Notes: a model not told the origin generated them from the letters alone. A DNA stretch of 64,000 nt from Amylostereum areolatum (GCA_012932865.1 SAXG01000049.1:124001-188000); one strand, 5' to 3'; counted from the stretch's first letter, positions 29,480 to 41,830 are shown. Program-made: numbers and translations.

Positions 29480-30133
29480 ATGGGACTTTCTCTTCATGAA
29501 TTTTTGCCCACGGGTCCACTGCCGCAATACTGCGTAGCAGCGTATCCAAATACAAAATACTAAACCAAGGTCCAACGTCCAACACCGTAACACGTGTAAG
29601 TCGTAAGCGTAACGAACCACGGTATACCTAGAGGCTAAGGCAACTGCAGTTCCAGTCTGACCGACGATTGTAGTATGCGTATGTAGCATGTACAGTCATC
29701 AACCGTCAAATCAGACGGTGCAACTTGTATGGGTATATGTACATAGTAGGTGCTGGAATATTTCCTGATGTTCAACGTTTGTACGGCCTCGAACGTTCAA
29801 CGTGGATGATTGACTCAGATGCACATTCAACATTGACGATTGTACAGATATAGTACACAGTACGGGTAAGTAAGTACCGGGCCACCGGCGTATAATTTAA
29901 TTCTAACAGCAACAGCCAGCAGGTGCCAGGAGCCAGGAGGGATCCCGCGAGCGCATCCGCAATCTGTTCATGAGTTCAACAATAAGTGGTACGTAGCAAC
30001 GAGCGTAACGGCGCGTGATCTTGATCCTCGAGTCATAAATAAGGCCTTCTTCTCGTCCGACGACGCCCTCCTCCTCCCCCCGAGGGGAAGCTTCGACGAT
30101 AGCATCCGAATTTCGCGGCGGTCGGGGTCCGGA
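29480..30133. other. Intergenic region between tRNA-Arg and the receptor-like gene
   Basis: About 650 bp without a recognisable gene. Contains AT-richer sequence with several near-repeats of AACGTT/TTCAACGTT (about 29765-29850) and GTAAGTAAGTACC at about 29874. The right end holds the presumed 3' UTR of the minus-strand receptor gene. Confidence 0.5.
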
Positions 30134-31816
30134 TCAGCGGATGTCGAGCACGACGGGGGCGGGCGCGAGGAAGGGCGTGATGCCCGTGCGTTCGGGGCCG
30201 TCGTTGGCCAGGGGCGCGCGCGGGGTCGCGAGGTGGGGGAGGACGCTCGGGTCGGGGATGGAGCGGCGCGAGAGGAGGAGGAGGAGGACGTTGGCGAGGC
30301 CTAGGCGCGGGCGGGCCCCGTCAGGCGCGGTGGAAAGGGGCGGGCGAGGGGGGGAGGAGGGAGGAAGGTGCGTACCGCCGAGCCCGTAGATGAGGTCCGC
30401 GAGGAACGTCGCGGAGGAGGGCACGTTCCGGCCTGCGAAGGAGATGAAGCGGGTGACGGTGATGGGGAGGATGAGGACGGTGTACGTGACCTGCGACGGG
30501 GAGGGAGAGGGAGAGAGCGGGTGAGTGAGTGGGGTTCGGGGCGCGAATGGAGGGGCACGTACAGGGTGCCTGTGCAGGCCGTCGCGAACAGCGTGAGGTG
30601 AGCGATGTTGGGAGGACGCGTCGGGCGACGCACCAGACGATCACGGCGGTGATGCGGAGGAGCGACTGGTCGACGTAGTCCCGTGCGAGGCCGAGCTTCC
30701 AGCTCTCGCCCGGCGCGACCCAGCGGAGGGACCATTTCCCGTCGGCGGTGCGGCGGATGTTCCCGCGCACGCGCAGGAGGAGGGCCGCGTACAGGAAAAA
30801 GCTGCACGAGACGGAGAGCCATTCCTGCGTGGCGAAGAGGGGGGGGGGGGTACACGCGATGTGAGATGCGCGTGGCGGAGGGACGGGGGCAAAGAGGGGT
30901 GGACGAACGAAGAAGTACTCGAGGAAGAGCTGTTCGTAGGGGTACGCGTTGGTTATCCAGCACCTGCCATGCGCGTGCGAGGTGAGGCGAGGCGCGTGTC
31001 GGGAGGCGGAAAGGGGGACGACTGACCAGAAGCCCGAAGGACCGAAGTAGGGACCTTTGGCGGGCGTTTGGAGCGCGGCGGGCCCGAGGACGACGACGAG
31101 GGCGACGGCGGCCCAACCGATGCCGAGCGTGAGTCTGTTCCCGAGCTTGGTGGAGGGTCTGCGGAGGAAGAGGAGGTTGAAGGCGTGCAGGGCGAGCATG
31201 AAGGACCTGGGGGTGGCGCAAAGGATAGGTCGGTCACTGGGCTCCGTGACGGATGGAGAGGATGGGAACGCACCATAGAGCGGTGCCGACGTTGCCGGCC
31301 TGTTTCACGCCGCCTGGTGAAGCCGGTCAGCGGGCTGTTCGTCGAGCAAACGAGGGAAACGGACGCACCTTGCGCGCGGCAGAGCATCCCACCCGACACG
31401 CCGCCGTCCACGACCCATTGGACGTTGATGAGCGTGCCGATGGCTTGGAGCGCGTTGGAGAGGAGGAGAGAGAAGAGGTAGGAGCAGACGTGGGTGTGGT
31501 TGGTGAGGTGCTTCGAGGGTAGCGCGATTTGGAGCTGCGCGACCTGGAGCTGGATCGCACGTCAGCCGTGGTTCGCGCGGTGGCGAGGCGGAAGGGGTGC
31601 TCGCGATAAAGTACAGCACGACCGCGAGAGCGGATAAGGCGCTGGCGGCCGCGATCGCCTGCACGGGGGATGGATACATCAGATTCTCGTGCGCGAAGGT
31701 GGCACGGGGGGACGTACCGAGACCCAAGCATGGTCGAGGGCGGCGTAAGTTGTGACCACGTGAAGGGAATCGTGAACGTGGAGTTCGGGGAATCGCCCTG
31801 GACCCCCAGGGGCCAT
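30134..31816 (-). CDS. Seven-transmembrane receptor-like protein (cAMP-receptor/Git3-like), 362 aa, 10 exons
   Basis: Exons by hand: 31816-31718, 31658-31605, 31549-31369, 31313-31274, 31206-31027, 30963-30909, 30824-30634, 30569-30563, 30490-30376, 30300-30134; all phases agree and give 362 residues. Several hydrophobic segments of 18-22 residues are visible, beginning AIAAASALSALAVVLYFI. The motif CRAQGGVKQAGNVGTALWS at a predicted second/third helix resembles fungal relatives of cAMP-receptor/Git3 GPCRs, which signal through heterotrimeric G proteins at the plasma membrane; ligand unknown. Exon 8 is only 7 nt (GCACCCT) and supplies the HP of a VWHPVTYTVL motif. The second intron (31550-31604) uses a GC-AG pair, needed to keep the frame. 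The tail after the last helix is short and Pro-rich. Confidence 0.7.
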
Positions 31817-33257
31817 GCGCCGGAGAAAGAACGAAAGGAAGGGAACGGGGTCAGAGACCTGCTCTGGGCGAAAGACGCAGAGGGTGTCACTCTCAGAGCA
31901 GCGGGTCGACGGTGGCAGGACGCGATGGTCGGCGGCATGTTATATAGTTTGCACCTGTGGACTTGTGGATGCCATCGTTGGGCCTCTAGCTTATCTCCCT
32001 CAGCCATTGTTACCAGGTTGGCCGTACGAAAAGGATGCGGCTCGCTCGAGTGGAAGTTGTACCGGCGCAGTGTTCTCGGGGAGGGAGGATCGACGGGTTG
32101 AGGGTTCACATGGAAAGAAAGGCACATTGGAGGACAACCAGGTAGTCGCTGCACAACGCTCACAGCATCCCCTCCAATCAAGCACAGAGAGCACGGAGGT
32201 CGAGGGTGCCGGGGGTCTGGGATGCTGATCGTCGCGCGCGAACGGCGTCTCGGATGGGGAAAGACACGCCAGCCGTGATTCGAGCTTCGAGATGCGGATA
32301 GGCGTGGCCGTGCATCGTGTGGTCGCCTTCAAGTCGGAGAGCTGATCGATGTTCTGAACAGAGTTTACTTAGAGATGAACACTTGACTTTCGGCGGTGAG
32401 AAGATCCCGATGTAAGTACGAGCGACGAGCGTCGAGAGTTGACTCCATCGACGTCTACTCGACGGGCCCGTTCGCGTGATCGTGCTCGCGTCACGTCTCT
32501 TGCCTTCGTCTCTCATCACCTTCAGGCTTCCCCCACGGGTCCACCGTCGAACCGCGTCGTCTCATGCCATGGACCTCCCGGGAACATGAAAAAGTCGTCC
32601 ATTGGCCAGTCTGTTAGACGGATGTATCGGGAGTCGAGGGCGAGTTGCGTGACAGTGTGTTTGGCATGGCCGGTGTCAGAGTGAGTTCGTTGCATATGCC
32701 TTCCTTCTCTCTGCCCATTCGGACCCATATGATGCCACATCATATTCCGCCGAGAGGTTCGTCCTCGATGAGGCTCTGGTAACGAGCTTTTTCTGGTATA
32801 TTTCCTGTGACCGGCGAATGGCACGCGAAGGAACCGTCAGAGCTCGTTGTCAAGAACGGAAAGCTGATGGGTCTGACGTCCGGCGCCGTTGACGGTCTTT
32901 CACTGACGGTGCAACTGATTACATGCATAGATGATGGTGATTCGTGTTGTGGGCGACCGGTCTCTCGATGTGTTCCCTTTATTAAGTGGTGCGTCTTCAC
33001 CGCAACGTTTGTGGGAACCTTGACGCTGAATTCAACTGTCCGTGGCCATGTCTGTGGGTTGTGCGTTTACCGTGCAGTCGACAGAGGCTACGAACGTCGA
33101 ACACCAGGCTGTGGCAACTTGCAAGGACCGAATGCGGAAGGTGGCCTGATGATGTCACCGTGTTGATTTCGTTGTCATCCCAATCCTCTTTCTTTCGCTT
33201 CCTCTCGCATCCCACATCCCTGCCCTTCCGCCTTCGCGCCCAAATTCAAATCATACA
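31817..33257. other. Intergenic region between receptor-like gene and PTEN-like gene (head to head)
   Basis: About 1.4 kb with short ORFs on both strands but none with recognisable motifs. It probably carries the promoters of the minus-strand receptor and the plus-strand phosphatase. A pyrimidine-rich stretch (about 33176-33235) lies directly upstream of the phosphatase ATG. Confidence 0.5.
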
Positions 33258-35997
33258 ATGGCAGACTACATCCGCAGATTGGTGTCAGGGGACAAGGCGC
33301 GTTTCAAGGACAAGGATCTCAATCTCGAACTAGGTGCGTCCGTGACTTGCGTGCTGATCTTTCCTCGTCCTAACACCACCTCTCGTCAAGACCTCGCATA
33401 CATCACAGATCAAGTCATCGTAATGGGTTACCCAGCCATCGGCGTAGAAGGGCTGTACCGCAATCGTCGCGAGGACGCCAAGAAGTTCCTCGAGCACAGG
33501 CATGGCAACAACTTTTGGGTTTTCAATTTCTGTCCAATCAGAGAGAATTCGTACGACGCTACCGTGTTCGACGGAAGGGTGAGCAGGTATCCGTTCCCGG
33601 ATCACCAGTGAGTCCCTTATCTCTGCCCTGCTGTGGTGTCCTCCGCGTTTCAGGCGTGACGTACGCTTTCGATCTCGCTGTTCAGTTATGCGAAGCTCTG
33701 AGCGCTGTCTCCACAGCTGTTGTTTCGGTGATGTGGAAACACAGGTGTTTAATGCCAGTGCATCTGCATACAGCAGTCGCATGACCTCGGAACCCCCGGT
33801 GTGTTGAGCGCTGGTGACATTAACCGCCCATACGCCTCGTGTCCTTCGCACCATGGTGTGGGCTATGTCGTCTGGGAATTATATGGTCGCTCTATATTTG
33901 TGTCTTCGTGTCTTAGTCGATCTTGTTTGCTAAAGCGCTACTTCAATAGCGCACCACCATTGGCTATTCTCGCCCTAGCCGCTCGCGAGATGCGTCTGTG
34001 GCTTGATGGGTTCCCCGAGAGGGTCGTCGTATGTCACTGTAAAGGTTTGGCTTCGCATGTATGTATCCGTAAGCTGGGTGACTGATCACGGGGCTATGTA
34101 GCGGGCAAAGGACGTTCTGGTACACTGGCTTGTTCCTATCTTTTGGCCCTCGACACGGAGGCTACCCCTCCCCGGCGGGAACGGAATTACAGCAAGAAAG
34201 AGCTGGCCAAGTTGAAGAAAGATCCGAACGCCATTGTTCGCGACGAAGCGAATGCCGCAGCCCATGGCACGATCGCGGTGGCTCCTGTCGCAGGACCCCT
34301 TGGCGAAGAAACTTTGGAGACATCTGCTGCGAAGAAAGAATGGGCGAAAGGACGCGCTGAGGAGTTGATGAACGTAATGCCCACCGACGACGCCCCCGCT
34401 CCCGCCGAGGGCGCAGCTGGTACCGACACGGACGAAGATCCGGCTTCGCTCTCGGCCGCCGCGTCGGTGGAGATTTTGGGTGGTGGCGTCAAGGGAACGG
34501 ACGAGGGCAAGGACAAGGCGTTGGAGGCGGAGAAGGCGGATGGGGTTAATGTTCACGATTTCGCCGCAAAAGAGGGCGCGACGCCGCCGAATATCAATGT
34601 TCTGGGTCCAACGCGCGTCGAGACCCCGTCTCCGATTTTGGCGGCAGCAGAGCCCGCCCCTCGCGCCGCTGGGCGCGTGTCTGGGGCCTCTACGCCTCGG
34701 TCCAAGGCCTCCACGCTTGCGAACGTGCTTGACCTTCACACTGCGCGTCGGATGCGCGCCGATTCCTCGTCCTCGTCCTCGTCCTCCTCGTCGAGCTCGT
34801 CGTCGTCTTCGTCGTCTGATGAAGAGGAAGAAGGGGAGGCGCGGGCTATCGAAGGCGAACGCCCTGGACCTCCTCCGAAGAAAGGTAAAGCGGGCGTTTC
34901 TATTCCGTCTCAACGACGTTGGCTGTACTACTGGAGCCTCCTGCTTTCCGACGAAGGACCGGTCGGGTTTTGGCCGCCGCTCCCCCAGCCACCGACCTCC
35001 CCTGAATATTCACTCGATCGCCCTCGCTCGCGCGTTCGTCTGCTGAACGTCAAGGTTCGGATGGAGGAGACCAAGGGGCTCAAACTGAGTGTTGTTAAAG
35101 CTGCCAGTCACGTCATCGAACGCCTCAGTGACAAGGTGAAAACCAAAGCTCAGTACGGCGCGGGCGACCTGTGGATCAGCATGGCGAGATACGACGACGA
35201 GCTCGTGGACACGTTGGAACGATGGGAGCGGTGGAGTCGTGAAGTCGGCAGCGGCGGGATGGGCACGCGTCGACCGGGGAGCGACTTGATGCCACTCGCG
35301 CGCACTTCGGAAGCGGAGGATGAGGTGGTGGTGAAGGACGACGCCGTCCGAGGCGAGGCGATCCAAAACATCTTCAGCGGAGGAAAATGGGACGAGAAGA
35401 AGATGGTGAGAAGCTTTGCGAGGCTTGGCGTCGCCCCCAGGCAGGAGGTCGGTCGTTCCGCTCTGTGTTCGGTGAGCTACCGTTTGACCGCTGCTTGTAG
35501 AAACGCGAGGGGAAAGTCGTAACGGAGACGCTCAAGTCGAAGGAGGAAGATGGAGGGGTCATCCTCGATGCCAACCGGGAGGTTCGGTTCAAGATTTACT
35601 TGGGCAAGGTAGGGTGCCAGTCTGTATTGTTCTTCCTGGCGCACCTGCTCAGTTCTTCTTGCAGGTCTTCATGTCGTGGTTCTGGTTGATCCCAGCCTTC
35701 CATCTCCCACCACCCTCGCCCAACGGCGAGTCCGAACCTGTCACGATCACGTTTACCAGGGCGGACCTCGACTTTCCCATCGGCCTGGGCTCCTCCCTCG
35801 TCAACGTGCAGGTGACGTTCCAGCGAGTTCGGGACGACGATGCGTCCGAGCCGCCTGCGCGCGCGCCCAGCGGCAAGAGCGAAGTAGGGGAAGGGCAGGA
35901 AGCGAGCGCGGGCGTGGTTGAGGGCGTGGTGAGCGCCGTGGAGGGCGCGACTGGGCTTAGGGAGGGTGTGGAGGCTCGACAGGGGTTGGACGATTAG
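33258..35997 (+). CDS. PTEN-type phosphatidylinositol 3-phosphatase (710 aa)
   Basis: PTEN removes the 3-phosphate from phosphoinositides and so opposes PI3-kinase signalling. Exons 33258-33333, 33391-33607, 33950-34044, 34102-35405, 35501-35608 and 35665-35997 join in frame to 710 residues. The N-terminus (YIRRLVSGDKARF) and the line DLAYITDQVIVMGYPA are family hallmarks. The active-site loop HCKAGKGRSGT (C-x5-R) is encoded across the intron 34045-34101, with the catalytic Cys in exon 3. After LALDTE a ~270-residue acidic, low-complexity insertion follows, including about 20 consecutive Ser and an acidic run (34763-34840), before the C2 domain (about residues 290-640). The second intron, 342 nt (33608-33949), is far longer than the others. 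The C-terminus is Gly/Glu-rich. Confidence in the family is high; the long insert is typical of fungal members but its role is unknown. Confidence 0.92.
34763..34818 (+). repeat. Coding trinucleotide repeat (Ser tract) in the PTEN-like gene
   Basis: TCGTCC/TCGTCT-type repeats encode a run of about twenty serines followed by Asp/Glu, a casein-kinase-2-like acidic serine cluster within the disordered insertion. Confidence 0.8.
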
Positions 35998-37885
35998 GAT
36001 GGGAAGTGAACGGTGATTCAGATACTCGCGCTCGTGCGGGACGCGTGGCTGACTGGCGTTATTTGTTTAGGGAGATGTCGCCAGCCTTAGGAATGTATGT
36101 TGTCGAATCTTGATCGAGTGAATGGCATGGGCGACCGGCGTTACATATACACTCCGTGTTGGTGGGGATAACGAGGAGACTGCGCATTCCTCGCACCTTG
36201 TGGGCCAGCAGGTATGTGGGTCAGTGCAAAACACGAGGACAAACTTGAAGGGTCCCTCACTGCCTCGGGTCTACAGAGGTCAAGTTGTATTCTGGGAACC
36301 GACGTCAGCTGCATCTTTCTTCGTTATCCTCCCTTCTTTTTCTTTTCTGGTGCTCATGTTCTGTCTACTTTCCGTTCTCTCTCACTCTCAAGTGTTGATC
36401 CTGTCGCTAATGCTTCGTTTTGACTGCCAGGGAACTGCTATGGCGCTCGCCGTACTTATGTATCAATCTGAATGGACCAGGCAGACGGATAGCTCCGTTC
36501 CCCGGGGATATTGTATCACGCACCCACTCGTTCGCGTCGGCAGTCTGACAAAAGACCCCGCGGACTGAGAGACCATTCGTTCTACTCTATGGGACGCGGA
36601 GATTGAACTTTGGGTCGCCACGACCCCACGGCTGATGACCTTCGCTCCGCTTGGTCGTTTAATTTCCTACGCTGGGCGATGTCAGGCAGCGGAACTGTTG
36701 ACCGACGTTCGTGGTCATGCGCAGTATCAGCGCGTTGAGATCGCTGTTGTGGTCACCGCGCAAGGCGGGCTCTGTGCATGTTGGGACGAATCGTTCGGAG
36801 GACTGCCCAACACCATGCTGGAAGACTTGCGACGCGGGCACGTATCTCGCAGCGTTGCGCACTGACCTCGCATGCGCCAGACGGCGTAGGTACTAGGTGG
36901 GATAGAAGCTTACAACCAGAACGACTGTCTTCGGGTAAGGTCAGCCACGGAGACGAGGATAGAAGGTGAGTTTGGGCAGGACGGCGCGCGGTCGCCGGTC
37001 GGTCGTTCTATGTACTACGTACTTACGCTTGAGTTTAGGCTGGGTCCAGGACCTCCAAGAGAATGCTATGTGCGGTTGCCGTTGAGATTGATCCCGCGTG
37101 AGGTCGTGGAGAGTTCAACCGGTAGGTGCCTTCAGGCTCTGGCTCGCCGCAGTAGTTGGTGGGGAGGTCGACATGCTCACCGTGAAGTGATATAGAGCCA
37201 GATTTGAATTCTGTCCGCTGCTGAGACGGGGCGGCCTATACGTTTGCTGTCTCGGCAACGACAGGGTGGGGATATCTGTACTGGCAACGCGATGGAGGCG
37301 TAACGGGGTAGCGGAGGAAGTCGTCGGAACTTTTATTACTTTTACATTTCAGCTATCGAGTGGGATGCAATGGGGTCCTTCGATCAATAAAAAATCTGCA
37401 TGCGGTATCCGGGTGTTTTTCTGTACGCGCGTTTCCCGACAGCTTCGCCGAGTCTGTCTTTTGCTTGCCTGCTGCTCAGACCTCTGATAGTGTGAGTCGA
37501 TGTATGGTAGTACTGTTTGGTCGCGTACTACAAGTGCTGTCTTTGTCAGATAAGTCACTGCAACGCAAGGATCTTCATGAAAGGCTACACGGTCGACCAA
37601 GAGCACGGACGGACGACTCCGGGTCGAGTAGTGTTTAGAAGGACGGAAGGACGGAAGGACGATCCGAAGATATGTATGAAAGAAGCCCGAGAGAACGGCG
37701 TCGCAAAGACGGGTCGGGCGCTCTTCCCTTAGAAAGAAAGCCCGATCACTTCATTATGGCCGGTCACTAGTCCCAACCCTGCCTTTCCCCATCATACCCT
37801 CTCCCCTCTCCCCTCTCCCTCCTCGTCCTTCTCGACGTCGACGGCCCTCTGACCCCAGGAGGGCCAGGTCGTACCGGACTGGACC
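35998..37885. other. Intergenic region between PTEN-like gene and second receptor-like gene
   Basis: Nearly 1.9 kb. The longest frame (36122-36568, +) has a hydrophobic stretch but no family resemblance and no supporting splice structure, so no gene is called. A small GGACGGAA repeat occurs at about 37640-37665, and a strongly CT-rich block (about 37780-37850) directly precedes the next gene, as expected of a fungal core promoter. Confidence 0.5.
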
Positions 37886-40153
37886 ATGCTGTCCTTCGCT
37901 CTCAAGATCGTCTGGTTTGTTCTCGCTCTCTTAGGTGCCTATCGTCTCCTCGCCTCGTCCTTGACTTACCTGCTTGCCTGTCCGTCTCCCGCTCTCAGGA
38001 ATCGTGTCCGCATGGCTGGCTCTTATGGGTCTCGCCAAAGTCGCAAAGGCTTACTGGGGCCCCGTCCTCTTCAGCGTCGCCGTAACCGTGTTGGAGGGTG
38101 CTTTCTGCCTGGGTGCGTTTGTACCGACTTCTTCGCGTCGTTTTCAGCCGCTGAACCGCATCCTTGCAGGCATGATCTGGGAAATGGACACGTTCAAGAT
38201 GCCTCACGCTTTCTGCCTCGCTCAGGCCATCTTGATATGCCTCTCTTCGAACCTGATAGCCGGTCTCTGCGCCTGTTTAACCTGGGCCATCTACGCTACT
38301 GTCTTCACGCTCAGTACCGATTTCAACAAGGGAAGCTCGTGAGTTACATTCACCCTTCGTCGCATCCATTCCCTCCTGCCTGACGACGAAAATCAACAAG
38401 CATGCTCTCATGGAAGCATGGATATCTCCTTTTGGTCCTCGTCTTTCCGGCAACGACGACTGCTGCTTTCATAGTAGTGATTCTGAAGCTGGACGCTGTT
38501 CATCCCATAGATGCCATGCACTGCGACGCGTCGATTCCACTTTGGTACGTGACGTCCCACTCCTCGCTGAATATCCCTTGCCAATGATGGCCCCCTGCAG
38601 GCCGCGCGTGCTGAGCTATGCAGGCGCTCCTCTCGCACTCATGCTTCCTTGCCTTGCCATCTCGGTGATAACCATTTCCCGTGTGGTAAAGGTGAATGTC
38701 GAGCCGAGAAAGTACAGAATCACGTTCTCGACGGTCGTCCATTCCCAGACAAGCCCCCGTAACTCGAGGCCGGCTTCGCGCTCCAACAGCCTGAGCAAAC
38801 TTGCGTCCAACATGCATCCGTCGGATGAACGGAAGATGATGGAGATATTGGAAGATCATTCCTGTCCCTGCAAAGGCAACGGCTCGGATCGCTCGGAGCT
38901 CACAAATATCTTTGGCCCAGTCATTCAACTCGGTCGTGCCAACCGTGAAGACAACAGATACTGCCGTCGCGTCCTCGACCACGCATGTCGATCCCCCGCC
39001 GCCGCCGCCAATGCCTTTCTCGTTGGCCAACCTGCGCCAGCCCTCGCCCGCGGCGTCAATTCGCAGCCACCTAACGGAACGCACCCAGACCCCATCTCCC
39101 ATCACGTTTGCGCCCATCACGCCCCCCGCGCCCCGTCGACCCCGTGTCTCGTCCCATAGCCCCGCACGTCTTTACCTCCCCTCTTTCCCCGACCCCGGTG
39201 CCATCGACAATTTTGAATTTCCCCAATCTTCCGCCTCGCTCGAGACGGCCACCTTGGCCGGGCCTTCGACGCCCTCCAGCCCATCCCGGGCGCGAGTCTC
39301 TTTCGACGATTCTGAGATACGAAGAGGCTTCCACCTTCCGCGGCGACCGAGCTTGGACGTGCCCCCACGCCCGAGTCTCGAGCTCTCCCTCGAGTACGCC
39401 AAGTTTCAACTGGAGCGCACGGCACGCCGGAGGAGCCCCCGCCGAGCATGTCGGACGTGTACGGATATCCGCCGTCAGCATCGCAGCGCGTGCATTCGTT
39501 GCGGTGGGTAACGAAACAGGGCGAGTTGCGGGAGGAGGACGAGGCGACGTCGGCGGAAAGCGTCCCGTACAGCCGGGACCGGCACGGGCTGATAGAGGTC
39601 GTGCGCCACGGAGAGCGCGAGAACGGGATGAAGGAGGAGATCGAGTTTGCGGAGAACACGGCGACGGACGTCAGGTCTGCGCGGAGCTCGCCGTTCAATC
39701 GTGCGTTTTGCCCGTTCTTGTGCGTGTTCACTGTCAGCCGTCGCTCACCGCCCGCCTTCCTGCTAGGATTTGCGCGACGCTCGCCTCGGTCGGTGTCGGC
39801 CTTACCCCCCGTGCTGTGGCGCATGGTCATGTTTCAACTGTGAGCAGCTATGTGGGCGTGCGAGGATCGCTTCCGTGCTGACAGGTGTTCTGTGCAGCTA
39901 CTTTGCCACGGTCCTCATTCTCACAGGACTGAGCACCTGGATCGACCTCGCGAAGCATCGAGATCCCTCGCCCTTTGGTACGCAGGACGTTGCGCTGCTC
40001 CTCGTCGCCTGGGGCCCCCTTTTTGTCTTTGGTACGTCCGTTGCCCAAGGGATCGCGTTCCCTCACTGAACGCACCGCAACCGTCTAGGCCATCTACCCG
40101 CCGTGCGAACGCACATAGTGTCCTGTTTGCTACCGTGGCGATGGCGTTCATAG
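37886..40153 (+). CDS. Seven-transmembrane receptor-like protein, multi-exon, middle part unresolved
   Basis: The N-terminal exons encode hydrophobic helices (MLSFALKIVWFVLALLG, then VAKAYWGPVLFSVAVTVLEG). A DAVHPIDAMHCDASIPLW motif follows, and the C-terminal exons encode further helices (MVMFQLYFATVLILTG, then VALLLVAWGPLFVFGHLPAV). The topology and these motifs recall the Agaricomycete family of orphan 7TM receptors related to the cAMP-receptor/pheromone-receptor fold. The large cytoplasmic loop is Ser/Pro-rich and low complexity. Splice sites are clear at both ends (introns near 37934-37998, 38113-38170, 38339-38400, 38546-38600, 39692-39766, 39842-39898, 40032-40089), but at about 38880-38960 and 39390-39450 the frame changes without a convincing intron. 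Stop TAG is at 40151-40153. Ligand and G-protein coupling are unknown. Confidence 0.55.
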
Positions 40154-40823
40154 CACCCACCCCCCCTCATTTTCGGCTTCGTCTTCGTCTGATTTCTTGA
40201 TTCTCTCCGCTCTCTGCCCCGCACGGATACGTTCGCAAACGCAACGCTTGTACTGTACATTATTACCGCCTCCTCTCGACTCGCTGTCGCCCCCACTCGC
40301 TTCTTGCCTCCACAGGATTCTGGCCCATATCCTCCACCTTCCCCCCTCCTTATATACCCCTGCATAATCGCCGAGCGGTTCTCCTGCTGTCATTCTCCCC
40401 CCCACTTTCCCCTCTCTCCTCTCGTTCATCTTCCGTGCCTTTGGACCTGTTGTTTTGCCTCTCGCATCGCACATCTTGCATTTTTACGGGTGTGAGACCA
40501 CTCTCGCTCGTTTGTAGTACTTATTTGGATCGGATCGGATCGTCGTTGTACTGTGACACTGTAGTAGTTAACTTAGGTTACGTTCTCTTCCGGATAGGAT
40601 TTTTTCTCTTCTTCTTCTCGTGAGGATGATTTGGATGTGGATTGAGAAGCGCGACATTAGGGTAAGCGAATGTATGTATGTGCATGATAAGTTACGGTGT
40701 ACACGGGTGAGTATGCTGAACGGCGGCGAATCGGCGAATGCGTGTTGAACGGCGAGAGCAAGGGTAAGCAAAGGACCGGACGAAGGGGAGATACGATAGA
40801 CTCGGAGCGCTGCGAGGCGCCAG
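40154..40823. other. 3' flanks between convergent receptor-like and CBS-domain genes
   Basis: About 670 bp, AT-richer than the coding sequence, with CT-rich tracts and TATGTATGTATG (about 40671). It presumably contains the 3' UTRs of both neighbours; I see no gene. Confidence 0.5.
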
Positions 40824-41673
40824 TTATATCCCCCGTCGCTTGACGAAGGTCTAAGACCGCCAAGTCAGTTGGACGGCCTTCTCAGCACCGAAAGCGAAAA
40901 CGAACGGACCTCGAGATCGTGCGCGGTCGCGACACCGAGAACGAATTTGCGATTCGCATCCGTGACTGGCGTGAGGCGACGCGGATAAGATCGAGGGGAT
41001 GGAAGGGAACATGTCATACGGAAGCGAAGCGCTCGTCAGAGAATGAAACGCGGTTCGTGGGGAGGAAAAGAGATGGCGCACCGAGGGCAAAAATGTTGTG
41101 GGCAAGGAATTGCTCGAGGTCGGCGAGGGGCGTGGCGGGGGTGATGACGGTGTACGGGTTCGTTGCGACCGAGCGCTTGAAGCGAGACATGTACGCGGAG
41201 ACATTGTCTGTCTGAACTCGATTCGAGGGGTGAGACGACGGTGATCGGGCGAGAGGGACGAGATGGGACGCACGGGGTTGGCCTCGCCAGCTTCCCACTT
41301 CTTCTTGAGGTCTGCTACTTGGACGTAGCCGAGCGGTTTACGGTTGCGGTCGAGGACACTGAGGGCGGGGGGGATGAGGGTGAGGCGAATTCGAGGAGCT
41401 CCCGAGAAGCGTACGGTATGTGAGAGAAGTCGCGCTCGTACGCGAGCTCGATAGCGCGTGCGATGGTGTCCTGTTGGGGCAGCGCAAAGGCAGGTGGGAG
41501 TTGGAGGTCCTGCGGAAGATCTGTGAGTCGAGTCGGTGGGTGAGCGGGTGGGGCGGGGGGAGGCGTACGTCGACGACAGCGCCGCGGAACTTGTCTGGAG
41601 GGGGGAGGACGCCGTTGGTGGCCATGGTGGGCGAGGACGTTGAGCGGACGGAAGACTCGATGGCCATGGCCAT
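40824..41673 (-). CDS. Small CBS-domain protein (149 aa, or 165 aa from an upstream ATG)
   Basis: Exons 41625-41569, 41509-41415, 41358-41274, 41211-41082, 40965-40910 and 40850-40824 give 149 residues; an in-frame ATG at 41673 would add 16. The first CBS motif covers PPAFALPQQDTIARAIEL to VLDRNRKPLGYVQVADLKKK. The second covers VATNPYTVITPATPLADLEQ to FALVTDANRKFVLGVATAHD, ending DLETFVKRRGI. Paired CBS motifs form a Bateman module that usually binds adenine nucleotides. The protein is a free-standing CBS pair of the type common in basidiomycetes; its partner is unknown. It is divergently arranged with MLH1 (157 bp between start codons), implying a shared promoter. The final 27-nt exon is short but phase-consistent. 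Confidence 0.82.
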
Positions 41674-41830
41674 AAGTATTTACAGGAAGCGACGGACTCG
41701 GAGGCGGCGATGATGACACGATCTTATCTCCGGGGTCACGTGAGGGCGCCTCCCCCGCTTCGCGTCGGTTCTCGCGTTTCACCTTCTCTCCACATCTTCT
41801 TCTTGTTGCATTCAGAACGGCAATCAGGCA
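41674..41830. promoter_or_regulatory. Divergent promoter CBS gene / MLH1
   Basis: 157 bp between the outer start codons, containing CT-rich sequence on the MLH1 side. No TATA box is evident. Confidence 0.5.

Noticed and set aside
32807..33166. 119-codon ORF upstream of the PTEN-like gene
   Set aside because: No family resemblance, no supporting splice sites, and it ends in the promoter region of the phosphatase.
36122..36568. 148-codon ORF with a hydrophobic stretch between the PTEN-like and receptor-like genes
   Set aside because: No homology recognised by eye, no codon bias like the neighbours; a chance frame is more likely.
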